This document shows positions 10,001 through 21,657 of a stretch of DNA of 64,000 bases, piece after piece. The notes under the pieces were generated by a model that was not told the origin of the DNA, did no database searches, and saw only the letters and a list, made by a program, of their open reading frames with translations. Within the stretch, counting starts at the first letter, position 1; each line of letters starts with the position of its first letter. The DNA is from Yamagishiella unicocca (Eukaryota; Chlorophyta; Chlorophyceae; Chlamydomonadales; Volvocaceae). The stretch lies in the NCBI GenBank assembly GCA_003116995.1, contig BDSL01000040.1, forward strand, positions 62,001 through 126,000, written 5' to 3'. The translations under genes were made by a program, and so were the position numbers.

Positions 10001-12166
10001 TCCTGCTCCTCCAGAGCTCTCCCGCGGCGCCATCAGCATCAGCTGCTGAGGGCCAGTGCCGCCGCCCCCAGCTGCACCGCCGCCCCCCCCCGCCCCCGCC
10101 CCCGCCGCCCCCGGCTCCATTCGCTGCATCAGCCAGTGGCGCTCCTGGCCCGACAGGAAGGTCGCGGAGGACAGCCCCAGGGGCAGGGAGGAGGCGGTGG
10201 CGAAACCCAATCCCATCGTGAGAAGGCCCTGGGGGGGGGGGGCGGGAGGGCAAGGAGGAAGGAGTGGGGGCTGGGAAGGAGGCCGGGAAGGGTTTTGGGG
10301 AGAGGGGAGCAGCAAGCCGTGCAGGTTGCTGTGGCGGGAGCGGTGGGTAAGGTCCCTTGGTGCACCCGACCCACACCACCAAACACCCCGCCCCACAACC
10401 CTCCCCCTTCCCCTCTCCCCCTCCTCCCCACAACCCTCCCCCCTCCCCCGTCGAAACACAGCGCACAGCGGCCCCACCTCGATCAGGAACAGCCACTGCC
10501 AGCCCGCCATGCCGCCGAAGCCCTGCATCGTCAGCAGCAGGGCCGCCAGCGGCGCCGAAACCACGTTGGCCACCGCCACCGCCGCCTCCATGACGGACAG
10601 CGGGATCGTCATGTGGTCCACTGGGTAGAACAGGTAGCTGCGGGCCCGGGGGGGGTTTTGGAAAAAAACCGGGGGGGGGGGTATACAAGAGAATCCGCGA
10701 ATCCACGGCCGACAAACCGAGGGCGGTGAAGGTGGTGGTCCAGCGGAGAGGCGCGGCAAGGAGACAGAGCGGAGCGGGGGGAGGGGGGCGTCGGATGAAG
10801 CCCCGTGTGTGTGGGGGGGGTGTGTATAAAAACCGTTTTACGCAACGGAACAGGATAGTTGGCGCATAATCGTCGGACACAAATTTGTGTGTGTGGGGGG
10901 GGGGCGGGGATAGAAGGGGGTAGGGGTGGGGGAGGGAGATAGTAAGCCCGACAACCAACCATTGGAGGAATGGTGGGATGCTATTGGGCGGCAAGTTTTG
11001 AAGATGTGGTGGAGCGAGAACAGCTGCGACCGCCCCCCCCTACTGCTGCTGCCCCGTCTACTACTGCCGCTGCTGCCGCTGTCACTGCCCCTGCCCCTGC
11101 CGTACTCACAGGTAGTACCACATGCCGGGGAAGGCACCCGCCTCCACCGCCCCCAGCAGGAAGCGCAGCCAGTAGAACTGCTGAGCCGAGGTGAGGCCCG
11201 CGAAGAGCGCAGCCACGCATCCCCACAGGGTCACCAGGATTCCCAGCCAGCGGGGAGCGCCCACCTGGGGGAGGGGGGGAGGGGGCGGGGATGCACAAAC
11301 AGACCAGTTGCTTGACATGGGAAATGTAGCTGGTGCATAGGCTTCGGACGCCTGGACGCGCGCGCATGCTCTTAGACTTGGGTTGGCTGTCGAAAAACAC
11401 TGACCCATCGACGGCTGGTGAGGGAAGTGACGGGAACTAATGTGCGGTGAAGTGTGGAGCGTAAAAGGGGGGGGAGGGTGCAAAAATAGAGCCGGGGGGT
11501 TACTCGGCGTGGGAAGTGTAGCTGCTGTGTAGGCTTCGGACACCTGGGGGAGGGGCAGAGGCAGTTGAGCAGTGGTGAGGAGCGTGAAAACCCGAGTGGG
11601 GGAGGAGCGAGTTTGATGGGGAGGACAGAAGGAGTTGCGGTGGGAGCGGAAAGGGGGAGCAGTTCGAGGAGGCATTGTGGCGCTGGCACTCCACCTCCGT
11701 GCAGGTGGTGTGGCTCACCTTCATCATAACTAAGTTTGATGGCACCATGAACAGGGAGTATCCAAGGAAGAAGAGACCCGAGCCCAGGCCGTACACTGCG
11801 ACGCAGATTGGAGGATTAGGGTTTCAGGGTTAGATGGGGGGTATGGAATCCAGGGTCCGAGTTAGAGTCAGGGCTGGGGGCGGGTTCAGCGGTTGCGATG
11901 TGAATCCGAAACCGGGGGACGCGGCAGAAGGGGCGGGGCCTCGGGCTCCGGAACAGCCAGGTGCCGGGTCGTCGAACTTCCCAACCTTGGGCGTTGAAAT
12001 TGAGGTCATGGTTGAGCTGGATGGATGCGAATGCCAAGTTTGTCCGGTCGATGTAGCAGAACGCCGCGATGAGGCAAAAGAGCGGCAGGATAGCCCAGTT
12101 CACTTTCCGATAGACCGAAGCTGCTGAAATGCTTGGGGTGATAGTGGCGAAGTCGTCGATGAACAT
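7051..12166 (-). CDS. Major facilitator superfamily transporter, anion:cation symporter (ACS) type
   Basis: Ten exons join in frame: 11986-12166, 11719-11795, 11110-11264, 10478-10637, 9882-10228, 9585-9642, 9176-9412, 8701-8838, 7800-7947 and 7051-7196 (stop TAG). The product is 548 residues. Diagnostic MFS/ACS features are YIDRTNLAFAS in the first membrane segment (D40, R41), GLFFLGYSLFMVPSN (segment 2), and RFLLGAVEAGAFPGMWYY (segments 4-5, from R120). Further on are GWQWLFLIE, FLSGQERHWLMQR after segment 6, HGILFWAPIINK (segment 7), and SYVPVVSSGPSVPVAMALYN (segments 10-11). The central cytosolic loop is enlarged by Gly/Ala/Arg-rich low-complexity sequence in exon 5. ACS members carry organic anions such as allantoate, pantothenate, tartrate or nicotinate; the substrate cannot be told here. 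The ATG at 12166 heads a short polar N-terminus before segment 1. The introns are rich in simple repeats. A truncated duplicate lies at 5 kb. Confidence 0.9.
7199..7400. repeat. 26-bp tandem repeat in last transporter intron
   Basis: About eight units of gggttgcgaggaagacccgt plus a gtggcgtg or gtggggtg linker run head to tail. A single unit continues into gtggatgcgagaaaagccgt. The same unit occurs singly in introns of the large + strand gene (42,170 and 44,067) and inverted near 45,500. This looks like local amplification of a dispersed element. Confidence 0.85.
7600..7643. repeat. Perfect 44-bp palindrome
   Basis: Bases 7600-7621 are the exact reverse complement of 7622-7643, with no spacer, centred on cttagcgctaag. 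Arms of 22 bp with no mismatch could extrude as a hairpin. It lies in the last intron of the transporter gene. Confidence 0.95.
8863..9028. repeat. AGGAC pentanucleotide microsatellite, about 33 units
   Basis: A 165-bp run of the 5-bp unit aggac has one interruption (gatag near 9011). It sits between exons 7 and 8 of the - strand transporter, close to the acceptor before 8838. On the transcribed strand the run reads gtcct, so it forms a long pyrimidine-rich tract upstream of that acceptor. Confidence 0.95.
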
Positions 12167-12714
12167 TTTCCTTGTATTATAGACAGTATTGTTGGCACTG
12201 TGTTACCCCATATTCAATATACGCGGGTTGCAGACATAGCGAGACAAACAAACGAAGCTAGAACACATGGCCTATCAATCGAAATGTACGGATTTCGTCT
12301 AGCCTTTCACAAATGGAATGCCGTCGGTGACCATGAAGAGGCCCGGTTCTGGGGCTTCCCCCGACTCAGATTGTACGGCCCGCGCAAATTGTAGGAATGT
12401 GCGCGCAAATCGTAGGCTTAATTTTAGCAACATTTGTGTCAGCGAATGGACGAAACGAACTTTAAGGCAAGCTGTGTACGGCGTTTATCGTTGCAGACCG
12501 AAAAACTGGAACCGGTCTGGTAAACCCGTGCGTTTGCCCAGGACTGCAATTTCTACCGATGAAATGGAATACGAATAGCAAGGAATGGGCAATGAGCTAA
12601 GAGGCTCCTTGCAACTTGCAACCGACGGCGAACTGTGCCCGACTGCACACTGCTGTTTCTGCAATGCGGTTGTGAGGTGAATTCATACACCGCAAACTCA
12701 TGAATTGATTAGAT
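12167..12714. promoter_or_regulatory. Upstream region of the transporter gene, with dispersed repeat copy B
   Basis: This is the 5' flank of the transporter. It contains the second copy (about 12,470-12,720) of the repeat also found at 5.9 kb and 31.1 kb. The 12,167-12,320 part is matched in the truncated duplicate near 5.6-5.78 kb. I cannot point to a defined promoter element. Confidence 0.4.
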
Positions 12715-13480
12715 TTGACGGTCAACAGGTTCTTCTTCCTCCGCCACCTCCCCCACCTCCTGGCCCAGCACGGGCGTTCCTGCGTTCTGGCGTTCCTGGA
12801 TTTCGCCAAAGCCTACGACACCCTGGACCGGGACTTCCTCTACGCTGCCATGGACGCCCTCGGGGCCAGCCCTGGCCTTCTCGCCTGGACCCTCCTCCTG
12901 CTCTCCGACACCCTCTTCTGTGCTCTGGTGAATGGTCATCGGCCGCCCCTCGTCCCATTCGTTGCGAGGGTGCTCTGCTGAGCTGGCTGCAGCGCTGTGA
13001 CGTCGGTGTTCGCCAGGCGCCCGACGCCAGCCCAGTGGCTGCCCTCCAGTTTGTCGATGACACCGAGGTGGTGCTTAGCGGCCCCGAGGCAGTGCCCCAC
13101 CTCCTTCGATGCATGGACACGTTTTCTCTGACCTCTGGTCAGCATCTGAACTTTGACGAGGTGGAGCTTCTCCAGGTGGGCACTGGCCCGCCGGCGGCCC
13201 CTGGTGTGGCGCCGGCGGCCCCCCCTGCCTGCTCCTGCGGTAGCCTCTGCCGCCACCCCCGCGGCTACCGGCGCCCCAACTTCTACCACCCTCGCCGGCA
13301 TCGCATCCGCGTCGTCTCCTCCGCTGTGGCCCTTAACCCGCCCTTCACGGATGCCCCGACGGCCCCCGCCATGGACTGGGACAAGCAGGCTACTGTGGTG
13401 CGCGCCCGGCTGCAGAAGATCGCCCACCTGGGCTTCATTCTCCGTCCGCCTTCGGGCGAGCGACCGCCTCGGCCGCCTAT
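12715..13480 (+). pseudogene. Decayed LINE reverse transcriptase fragment
   Basis: The first frame (12,715-12,981) encodes VLAFLDFAKAYDTLDRDFLY, which is RT motif A with its catalytic Asp. It continues to ALVNGH and then stops. In another frame, about 13,030-13,190 encodes ALQFVDDTEVVLSG (RT motif C, here FVDD) and TSGQHLNFDEVELLQVG. The conserved segment between these motifs (the G-x-Q-G-x-P-L-S-P block) is missing, so there is an internal deletion plus a frameshift. The upstream and downstream parts of the element are absent. Confidence 0.8.
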
Positions 13481-13660
13481 GGCATTTTGTTTTGTTTTGG
13501 GGGATCGGCCCTCTACTTCGTTGGGTACCGATGGTACCCGTGATGACATGTAAAATGGACTTCAGACAAGGGATGTTGGCTTCCTTGAAGCCGGAAGAAG
13601 CGTAAGGGCGGGGCCCCTCTGCATCCGTACGGGCTGGTTGCTTGTCGCTGGTTGCTTGTC

Positions 13661-13804
13661 GTAAGGGCTGTATGCCTCGAATAGGCGTGCCTCGAATAGG
13701 CGTGCGATGGTCGGCACAGCCAAGAGCCGACACCCTTTGCTCCTAGGGGCTGTATGATTTGAACAGGCTTGCGACGGTCGGCAGAGCCGAGAGCCGACAC
13801 CCCT
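13661..13804. repeat. Imperfect tandem repeat, about 62-80 bp
   Basis: Two diverged units (13,661-13,741 and 13,743-13,804) share the pattern ggctgtatg...aataggc/aacaggc...ggtcggca...agccgacaccc. The first unit has an extra internal duplication of cctcgaataggcgtg. Confidence 0.7.
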
Positions 13805-15326
13805 TGTCGTAAAGGAGGATGGTACGACTCCGCAAAGGTAGGCCGACCCGCATTCATGGATGGGAAGCAGCATGCAGACGGTTGTGATTGGACGGAGTTG
13901 AGTCCACCGAGGCAGTGCCAAGAGCGTTGCTTACCACACAAAGTCCAGGGTTGCCTATTCCGTTCATCGCCAAAGCGACGGCGGATGCAGCAATCCACCC
14001 CACAGCCACGAGCTTCATCGGTACATACAGTGCACCTCCTCAAAGGTCCTGAGACGTGGCCAACTCATTGCGTTATGTACCAAACCATTGTGAGGCTTGT
14101 GCACGCCAAACGTCGCCAAAGTGCCGGCTGGCACAGCCGAGCGCGCCACGGGAGACAGCATCGTGAGCGCGCCTCCTCGCTCGAAGGTCCCGATCGTTTG
14201 GCTTACGATAGTAGTGGCACAGGTCCTAAAACGAAACGGCTAGCCTATCATGCATACAGCGCAAAGGTGCTCGGCCCGGCAAGCCGCAACGATGGTGAAG
14301 ATGCAAGGCCGCGACGAGCGGATATCAGAAATATCAGACGCCGTGGTTTGATCTTCTAAGATACATAGAACCTGCTACAGGGGAGTATAGTACGAAAGGC
14401 GTTGCTTTGACCGCGGCCTTGTTCCATGGAGACCATGAAACTCGTTCTCGCTCTTTGGTTGCCATTGTAGAGCTAAGGTGTAATAGAGGATGCATAAGGC
14501 TACTGAAATATGGTTACAATTGGGCGTCCTATAACGGTTGCAACGCTTCCACGGACATGGGCAGGGCGGGGCCTTCCGAGCGAGGCGCTTCGCGCTGGGG
14601 CCCCGCCCCAAAAAACTCCATTACCGAGCAGTGACCAGACAGAAATTATCTATGGTATTAATAAAGAGTATCTATAGTATTACACCTTCCTGATTGTTGC
14701 GTGGGTTCGTAAGCGCCTCCTGGAGCAGCTTATTTGCATGCACGCACGCACGGCAGTTGAGCAGCCGCCGCGGGAGGCCGCGGGCGAGCTTACTTCTAGG
14801 CTCGCCTGGGCTTGAGGACGTGAAACAGATTTATTATTATTGTTATTATTTATTAGTGATTACCGGTACCGGTATTATTTTATGTTTTGGATAATGAGAT
14901 AATCAATATAATGCTGTGACCTGAAGTTTGAACCCAACCTGTGAAGGCCTGTGATCCTTGAAGACGGAGCCTGACGGAGCGGGCATCGCGTCGTCATCGC
15001 CTTCATTGCGTAATCGGTATTAGCAAATCGACGCATTTGTCCGTCGCGCAGTGCTAACTGGTTCGTGACACTCTTCAAATCTTCCTATTCATTCTTTAAT
15101 AATGAAGCGTTCCATTGTTCTCAAGCCCTGGCGAAGCCAGGACACGAAGAGGAGCCATTGTAACATACAAGGGGCCCATGCATGTCCGTGGCCTCGCCAT
15201 AAGAAAGCCGGGGCTGAACTGCAGCAGCGGGCGTAATTTAATTAATACAGCATAACAACATTCAGGTGTTTTGGGCCGCAATACATATGGCGGGCGGTTA
15301 TTATTTATCGTCACATCCTCGCCCGC
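13805..15326. other. Gene-free region with retroelement tail fragments
   Basis: A 196-codon open frame (13,769-14,359) shows no recognisable domain, and I do not call it. Near 14,560-14,610 a GC-rich inverted repeat has arms gcgggg(c)/(g)ccccgc around gagcgaggcgcttcgcgc. At about 14,800-14,845 (+) and 15,104-15,236 (-) are short pieces matching the 3' tails of the LINE family seen at 20.0-20.7 kb and 22.6 kb (cctgggcttgaggac type ends). Nothing else is supported. Confidence 0.45.
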
Positions 15327-15625
15327 AGTCAGACTCTAAACCTAACGAGTACGGGAAGTAGGCCAGGTCTGACTGCGGGCGAGAATGAATGGAGGGTCTG
15401 ACCTTGGAAGTCATATAGGTGACCGCAAGGCATTCATAGGAGGAACGTACCTGCCCTAATTTCCACCCCCGCCTGGAAAGGGTAATCTCTTTGTAATTAG
15501 TCCATTTCAGTCCTTGTCAAGTGGGCGTGGTTTATTTGAATCAGACTGTTAGAGGTCCAGGGCACTTATCCAACGCGGAATTTCGCGGCCGTCCGGCTTC
15601 ATTATTTGCGCTATCTACTGGTGCG
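15327..15625 (+). promoter_or_regulatory. Conserved upstream block of HRGP copy 1
   Basis: About 300 bp directly before the ATG are nearly the same as 21,658-21,941 before copy 2. Both begin cagtcagactct, contain tctgactgcgggcgaga and aatggagggtctgacctt, and end at the shared ATG context ggtgcgATGGAGCG. It should hold the promoter and 5' UTR, and it marks the left edge of the duplicated unit. No TATA box was identified. Confidence 0.5.
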
Positions 15626-17465
15626 ATGGAGCGTCGCAGCGACTTTCGAGCGCCCCTGGCGCTAGCCCTCGTCATCGTCGTAGCAGCAGTCGGCGCGGCT
15701 TCTGCAGCGCCATTTAAGAGTAAGTCCGGCATACATCCTACCTCTCTGTTGCGTGGATGCCGTTTGGAACGGGCGGGCTTCTCTTGCCGCACGCGCACTC
15801 GCACTTTTACAGCACTTTTACCTACCCGTTGACATACAGCAAGTTCTAAGGCTTACTTGCTCGCTCCCCGCCCTTCTGCTGAACTCCAAACCTCATTTTT
15901 TTTGCGCAGCGACAATTATTACGTGCGCAACGGCCGGTCCCACCCCGTGCCCTGCGGCCAACACCGTCTGCCTGGATTCCAAGAAAGGCAACTTCACCTG
16001 CGTCTGCGCGCCTGGCTACACGTTGTCGTCCGGCGGCATTTGCACACGTAAGATGGGCTCGGTTGAGAGGCTCAGGGCTGAGAGGCTAGAGGCTCAGGAT
16101 GGACTAGACTGAGAGGCTCAGGGGGCACGCAAGGGCTGGGTTGTGCCCGTTTTCTGTACCTGCTATTTGTTCGTTTCCTACAAGTACTAGCACGTGGATA
16201 TTCGTTGCGATTTCTGGTGGTAGCAATGATGGATCAGGATCGGAAGGGATAGGACAGAGCGAAACGCACAACCCGCACGAAACAGCGGGAAAGGGGAACA
16301 ACAGTAGATCGTGTAGGACAGCCCCCAAAAAGGGTTCGGCAAGGGGCAGGGGGACGAACCTAGAATCGTCAGAAACCACACGGACGTGCCGACCACAGCG
16401 CCAACCAGCAAAAGGAATATTAGCACAGCCCAAATCAGGGCAGCCCAAAACCGCGAGCAGAACTCCACAGACAGCACCCCATCGGGACAAAGACCAAGGC
16501 GCGCCGGCCCATCACAAGCACAACGGAGATGGACACATGGGGTCCGAAGACGCCGCCAGAAGAGGAACGTGGTCCGGAGCACCAGAGTCCTAATAACATA
16601 CGTACAGCCTGGTGCCAGCTGTGGACCGCGAGCAAGAGCCGCACCAACGCAATGACTATAATTATTAGACAGGGCACTATTAAAAGGCAACTACGAATCA
16701 TGGTGTCTCGCCCTCATTAACGTTTGTCCTGTTCCGCTATAATTGCACCGATGGGTACCCATGCATGCAGCTCTGCCTCCGCCTCCAAGCCCGCCGCCAC
16801 CAAGGCCGCCGCCTAGCCCGCCGCCACCGAAGACGCCACCGCGGACCCCCCGTCCGCCAAGGCCTCCGCCACCATCGCCCCCGTCACCTCCGCCACCATC
16901 GCCCCCGACGCCTCCGCCACCATCACCCCCGTCGCCTTCTCCGCCGTCGCCCCCGTCGCCGAGCCCCCCGCCGCCGCCCCCGCCGCCCCCCCCTCCCCCC
17001 CCGCCGCCCCCCCCTCCCCCCCCGCCGCCACCACCCCCCCCGCCGCCGCCGCCGCCTCCACCTCCACCGCCGCCGCCGCCACCTCCGCCGCCGCCGCCGC
17101 CACCTCCGCCGCCGCCGCCGCCACCGCCGCCACCTCCACCGCCGCCGCCCCCCCCGCCCCCGCCGCCGCCCCCGCCTCCACCTCCACCGCCGCCGCCGCC
17201 ACCTCCGCCGCCGCCTCCGCCGCCACCCCCGCCGCCGCCGCCACCGCCTCCACCTCCACCGCCGCCGCCGCCACCTCCACCACCTCCGCCACCTCCCCCA
17301 CCCCCACCGCCGCCGCCGCCGCCACCTCCCCCCCCGCCGCCCCCACCCCCCCCGCCGCCCCCGCCACCTCCCCCCCCGCCCCCCCCGCCCCCACCCCCCC
17401 CGCCGCCCCCGCCACCTCCACCGCCGCCGCCACCTCCTCCACCACCGCCGCCACCCCCCCACCCC

Positions 17466-17502
<37 letters not shown>

Positions 17503-17781
17503 TCCACCGCCGCCACCGCCACCGCCGCCACCTCCCCCCCCGCCGCCACCTCCCCCCCCGCCGCCCCCGCCACCTCCCCCACCGCCCCCGCCTCCCCCGC
17601 CTCCCCCGCCTCCCCCGCCGCCCCCTCCGCCACCGCCGCCCCCGCCGCCACCTCCGCCCCCGCCGCCACCTCCGCCACCTCCACCGCCGCCGCCCCCTCC
17701 TCCACCACCGCCGCCACCACCCCCACCCCCACCGCCCCCTCCTCCACCACCGCCGCCACCACCCCCACCCCCACCCCCACC

Positions 17782-17813
<32 letters not shown>

Positions 17814-18600
17814 CGCCGCCACCTCCACCACCGCCGCCGCCCCCCCCGCCCCCCCCGCCGCCGCCGCCGCCACCTCCACCACCGCCGCCACCTCCGCCAC
17901 CTCCACCACCGCCACCCCCGCCGCCCCCGCCGCCGCCCCCCCCTCCACCACCGCCGCCCCCTCCACCCCCACCGCCGCCGCCGCCTCCACCACCGCCGCC
18001 GCCGCCTCCGCCGCCACCTCCACCACCGCCGCCACCTCCGCCACCACCACCACCTCCCCCACCGCCGCCACCTCCGTTACCTCCCCACCGCCGCCGCCCT
18101 CCCCTCCCCCACCACCGCCGCCGCCCCCATCGCCACCTCCACCACCGCGTCCGCCGCCGCCGCCCCCTCCCCCGCCGCCACCACCGCCCCCGTCGCCACC
18201 TCCACCACCGCCACCCTCGCCTCCGCCTCCGCCGCCACCGCCAAGCCCCACCCCGCCGTCACCGCCTCCCCTTCCACCCTCGCCGCTCCCGCCCTCGCCG
18301 CCGCCTCCGCCGCCCTCGCCCACTCCGCCCAGCCCTGAGCCACGGCCACCCTCGCCTCCTCCTTCCCCTCTCCCACCGTCGCCAGCGCCGCCCAGCCCTG
18401 AGCCACGGCCACCCTCGCCTCCTCCTTCCCCTCTCCCACCGTCGCCCACGCCGCCCAGCCCCGAGCCACGGCCACCCTCGCCTCCTCCTTCCCCTCTCCC
18501 ACCGTCGCCAGCGCCGCCCAACCCACCGCCGCCCCCCCCTCCGCCGGCCAAAGGCCAAGGCAACGGCGGCGGAAGGCGGTCACGGCGGCGCTTTGCCTAA
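15626..18600 (+). CDS. Secreted EGF-like / hydroxyproline-rich glycoprotein, copy 1
   Basis: Three exons: 15,626-15,719, 15,910-16,047 and 16,771-18,600. Exon 1 encodes a clear signal peptide (MERRSDFRAPLALALVIVVA, then AVGAASA before APFK). Exon 2, flanked by phase-1 introns, is one EGF-like module with six cysteines: C-x7-C-x6-C-x9-C-x-C-x11-C. Exon 3 is an uninterrupted Pro rod that becomes Ser-Pro-rich (SPEPRPPSPPPSPLPP repeated three times). It ends with the basic tail AKGQGNGGGRRSRRRFA and TAA. The role is probably an extracellular-matrix or wall glycoprotein, with Pro hydroxylated and O-glycosylated. No pherophorin domain was seen. The exon 3 length is not in frame: the proline frame shifts near 17,454-17,460 (seven Cs) and again near 18,079. 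One extra C at each place would restore it. Whether these are real breaks or base-calling errors cannot be told. Confidence 0.75.
16255..16695 (-). mobile_element. LINE 3' remnant inside intron 2 of HRGP copy 1
   Basis: This segment is almost identical to 22,855-23,290 in the matching intron of copy 2. It is related in inverse orientation to 20,040-20,350. It therefore entered the intron before the gene was duplicated. Copy 1 has lost the outer part of the element that copy 2 keeps at 22,570-22,855. The - strand open frames over it are relics. Confidence 0.65.
16771..18540 (+). repeat. Proline-codon array, copy 1 (CCN/CCG-rich)
   Basis: This run of about 1.8 kb is made almost only of C-rich codons (ccg, ccc, cct, cca) with hardly any G-rich codon. 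The complementary strand is G-rich throughout, giving extreme strand asymmetry and strong potential for four-stranded structures. The last 200 bases contain three 63-bp units encoding the 21-residue SPEPRPPSPPPSPLPPSPTP-type motif. Confidence 0.95.
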
Positions 18601-19735
18601 GCTGGCACTTGATAACGGCACATCGATGCCAATGAACTGCTTAAGTAAGAATCCAGATGCAGTCTTGCTGCCTTCGATTACAATATGGCGATACATACAC
18701 TGGGTATTGATGCATTTGTCCTCGCTCGTGGACGAGTCATGCGCTGGCTGGCGCTGCAGAATTTGCAGGTGGCGCACAACGAAGATAAGCATGACGTTGC
18801 CTTTTCGCAGGATTCATGCCACATGCTATGCCTTCACCCACATTTATGTTGTCATGTATCTTCACCCGCGTGGATTGGCGTCCTATCGTGCAGTCGCAAG
18901 GTTGGACGTACAATGTATTTTGTTGTGACGTGTTCGGGTGCGCCTTCTTGTACAGCTTACCCCCCGAATCGTTTTGTTCTTTCTAGTGACAATCTGATTG
19001 TTGGGAGGACCTTCGAGCGCAAGCGGGTATTATGGGTAGCAGGGAGATCTCGGCACAAGCATGTTTGGTTATGTCGAACCGGAACCACCACCACCATAGT
19101 CTGGGGCCCGCTGTAACAGTGTTTCCACCACCACCACCACCACCAGCATCACCACGACAACCGAGTAATTAACACAGCGCGTGCGAATGAAGGTCGTTGG
19201 TAGAAGCAGTTACACGGTCTGACTGCTTGTATGTTACATTAGATGTATCTACCGATGCAGTTGGGCGCGAGACACGTACGTGTGGAGGTAGGTGTCGTCG
19301 GTCGATTTGTGGCTGGATGGATTCACTCCAGGAAGGGCGGTTAGCTACTTCTCGGTAGCTAGCGCACCTTGGCTCGATGCCTTGCTTCTGGAATACCCAG
19401 GCAGCGGAGTTCATTTATAGCAACAAACGTACTTTTGAAGTCACGGCTCTGTACTAATAACACATTGCTGTAAGACTGCACGTAGCATACCTCCGCCCGT
19501 TATCTCTACAAGCGCGTGCACGGCGCTGATAGCTCATCAGCCGTGCGTCTCCGCCGGCACGGATTGCTTTGTCCCCAGTCATCGATCAAGAGACAGCGCA
19601 ACAGCGGTAGTTGTTGCCGCGTCCGGCAGCCAGGCGGCCTCTGGAACAACATAGTCATCGTCGGTTGGCTCATCAACTACTCTATCGATCTGCACCCTGC
19701 ACAGCACGCACGCTGTGCGTCGTGTCCCTCCAGCG
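18601..19735. other. 3' flank of HRGP copy 1
   Basis: Sequence after the stop is closely matched by 28,476-29,578 after copy 2. TGTAA at 19,112-19,116 is the first poly(A)-type signal after the stop and is conserved in copy 2. It is followed by a short CAC-triplet run (about 19,126-19,152). Homology between the copies ends near 19,735, the right edge of the duplicated unit. Confidence 0.55.
19112..19116 (+). terminator. TGTAA polyadenylation signal, HRGP copy 1
   Basis: First TGTAA after the stop codon (512 bases), preserved at the homologous place in copy 2 (28,979-28,983). Conservation supports use, but processing is not proven. Confidence 0.5.
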
Positions 19736-21657
19736 CGTGTGCGGCCGCATGCATGCAGAGGCCGCACGTACGGTGTCCGTCCGCCTAGCTAGGCCTCCAT
19801 TGCTGGCCTTCCGGCAAGCGTTTCCAAGCACCCGCTCTCCGCGGCTGCTTAATCAACCCGTCTCGACAGGGAATTATTACTGGCTGCTCCGGACCACGTT
19901 TGCCTCCTGGAGCGTGCTCTGTGTTCAGCGCCCTCGCTCGCTCGCGCATCTCTCATCCTCGAGTGCGCAAGCTCATCAAGCGCCTGCCCTCGGCGGCTGC
20001 TCTTCTCCTCTCCGTCATGTTGCGGATTTCTTCCGGTAGGTGCTCCGGACCACGCACGTTCCTCTTCTGCTGGCCGGCGCCGTCTTCGGGCCCCGCGCGC
20101 GCGCGTCCATCACCGTTGTGCTTGTGGTGGGCTTGCGCGTCTTGGTCTTTGTCCCGGTGGGGTGCTGTCCGTGGAATTCTGCTCGCGTGCGTTTTTGGAC
20201 GGCCCTTCGCTCGTGCTAATATTCCTCTTGCTGGTTGCTTGGCGCTGTGGGTGCAACCTGTGCCCGTTGTGGGTGCCAACACGTGTTGGCACGTCCGTAT
20301 GCGTGGATTGCGACTGTTCTAGGTTCGTTCCCCTGCCCCTTACTTGCTGACACCCTTTTTTGGGCTGCTCTGCACGGGCATTTTGCCGCTTTCCCGCTGT
20401 TTAGTGCGGGTTGCTTGTATGTGCGTTTTGTTTGGTGGTGCCTGCTGGCGGCCGTGACGTCGGTTGGCTGTGCTGTTGCGTCTTGGCTGCTGTTTGGGCG
20501 GGGTGGCGTCTTTGTACTCTTCAAGGCTTTCCGTCCTGTGCTGTTCGGGGCGTCTGCTGCTGGGTTCAGCCCCGGCTGTCGTATGGTGCGGCCCGGCATG
20601 GGCCTTTCTTCTTGCCCTGGGTTCGCTCGGGCTTGGGGACGCTGCAACATCTCTATTAGCCTATAGGCAGAAATCATTTTTTAAGGATTTGGCAGGTTAC
20701 GGGGACACACGCCTTACATAATCGCCAACGTTCGGTTACCACGTGCTCACTCCTGGCAAAACAATTGGTCGCGGCAGGTTGCAGCACACACCTCGTCTCG
20801 TGCGGCGGGCACTGTAACGTATTATTACCATGCACTCAACTGTCAAAATGCATCCACACAATTTGTGCAATTTGTGCTCCTCTATTATAAGTAGAAACGC
20901 GTAAGGTCGCCGGTGATTCAACGTGTTTGGCCATCACTACGCACGACGGGTACGACTCAGTAAGGAAACGGACAGAAATACCATAAAAAAGAGCGCCTAG
21001 ATTAATGACCCACTACGTCGCGTACGTGTTGTATAACTCGCTCGTACACGTGCGTGATCGTCCGGAAGGGCCCGGTTTGCGCCGTGAAACCGAACAGTCA
21101 CATTCCATCGTCGCGTTCGACTTCTCTCCAGCTCCCTTGTAACAGGTGCATTCTCGACTTCGGTGCGGCTAGACAGGGGTACTATCACGCAACTTTATTT
21201 TGCAAATACCGGAATGAAACTTACAACGCGCTGTTCACTTGCCAGTGTCGCGACTTGGTCAGGATCTCGTCATTGCACTGAATGTTCACAAAGTAATATT
21301 GCTACCGATTCCAACGTATGCAGATGGGACTGAAGCTTCTTACTGACTTTATCGAGCCTTTGGGATGCCCTGTGGCAGCCAAATCGTCTTACCTAAAAGC
21401 TCTTTAGGAAGGCAACGAGGTTTATCGCGACGATATTGGGTAGTAACTTCTTCTATCATCTAGGAGGTAGTTAGGAGCGATCGAACCTGAGATAAGAAGT
21501 GTGAAGTCCAGCAGGGCAAGAGGGCGGGCGAGCGGGCCCAGACCGAGACCACGCCATACGAGGAGCCATCCTTCTAATTTATCACTGCACATTTGTTCTT
21601 TGAGATCGGGGCAAGAATGAGAATAGTCGGCTAACAGGAGGGATTCTAAGCTGCAGC
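19736..21657. other. Spacer between the two HRGP copies
   Basis: It holds a + strand LINE tail at about 20,040-20,665 and otherwise no recognisable gene. The 20,670-21,657 part is lower in GC and shows no conserved domain on either strand. Confidence 0.45.
20040..20665 (+). mobile_element. LINE 3' remnant in spacer
   Basis: This is related in inverse orientation to 22,640-23,290. Shared blocks include ggttcagccccggctgtcgt, ggtgcggcccggcatgggcc and ctcgggcttggggacgctgc. It carries no intact coding region. It is the same family as the tails in the HRGP introns. Confidence 0.65.

Noticed and set aside
13769..14359. 196-codon + strand frame
   Set aside because: Composition looks random, no splice partners or conserved motif, and it overlaps a tandem repeat at its start.
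16104..16701. Hydrophobic - strand frames in HRGP introns that look like membrane proteins
   Set aside because: They lie in LINE-tail sequence present in three places, and none starts or ends at conserved positions.
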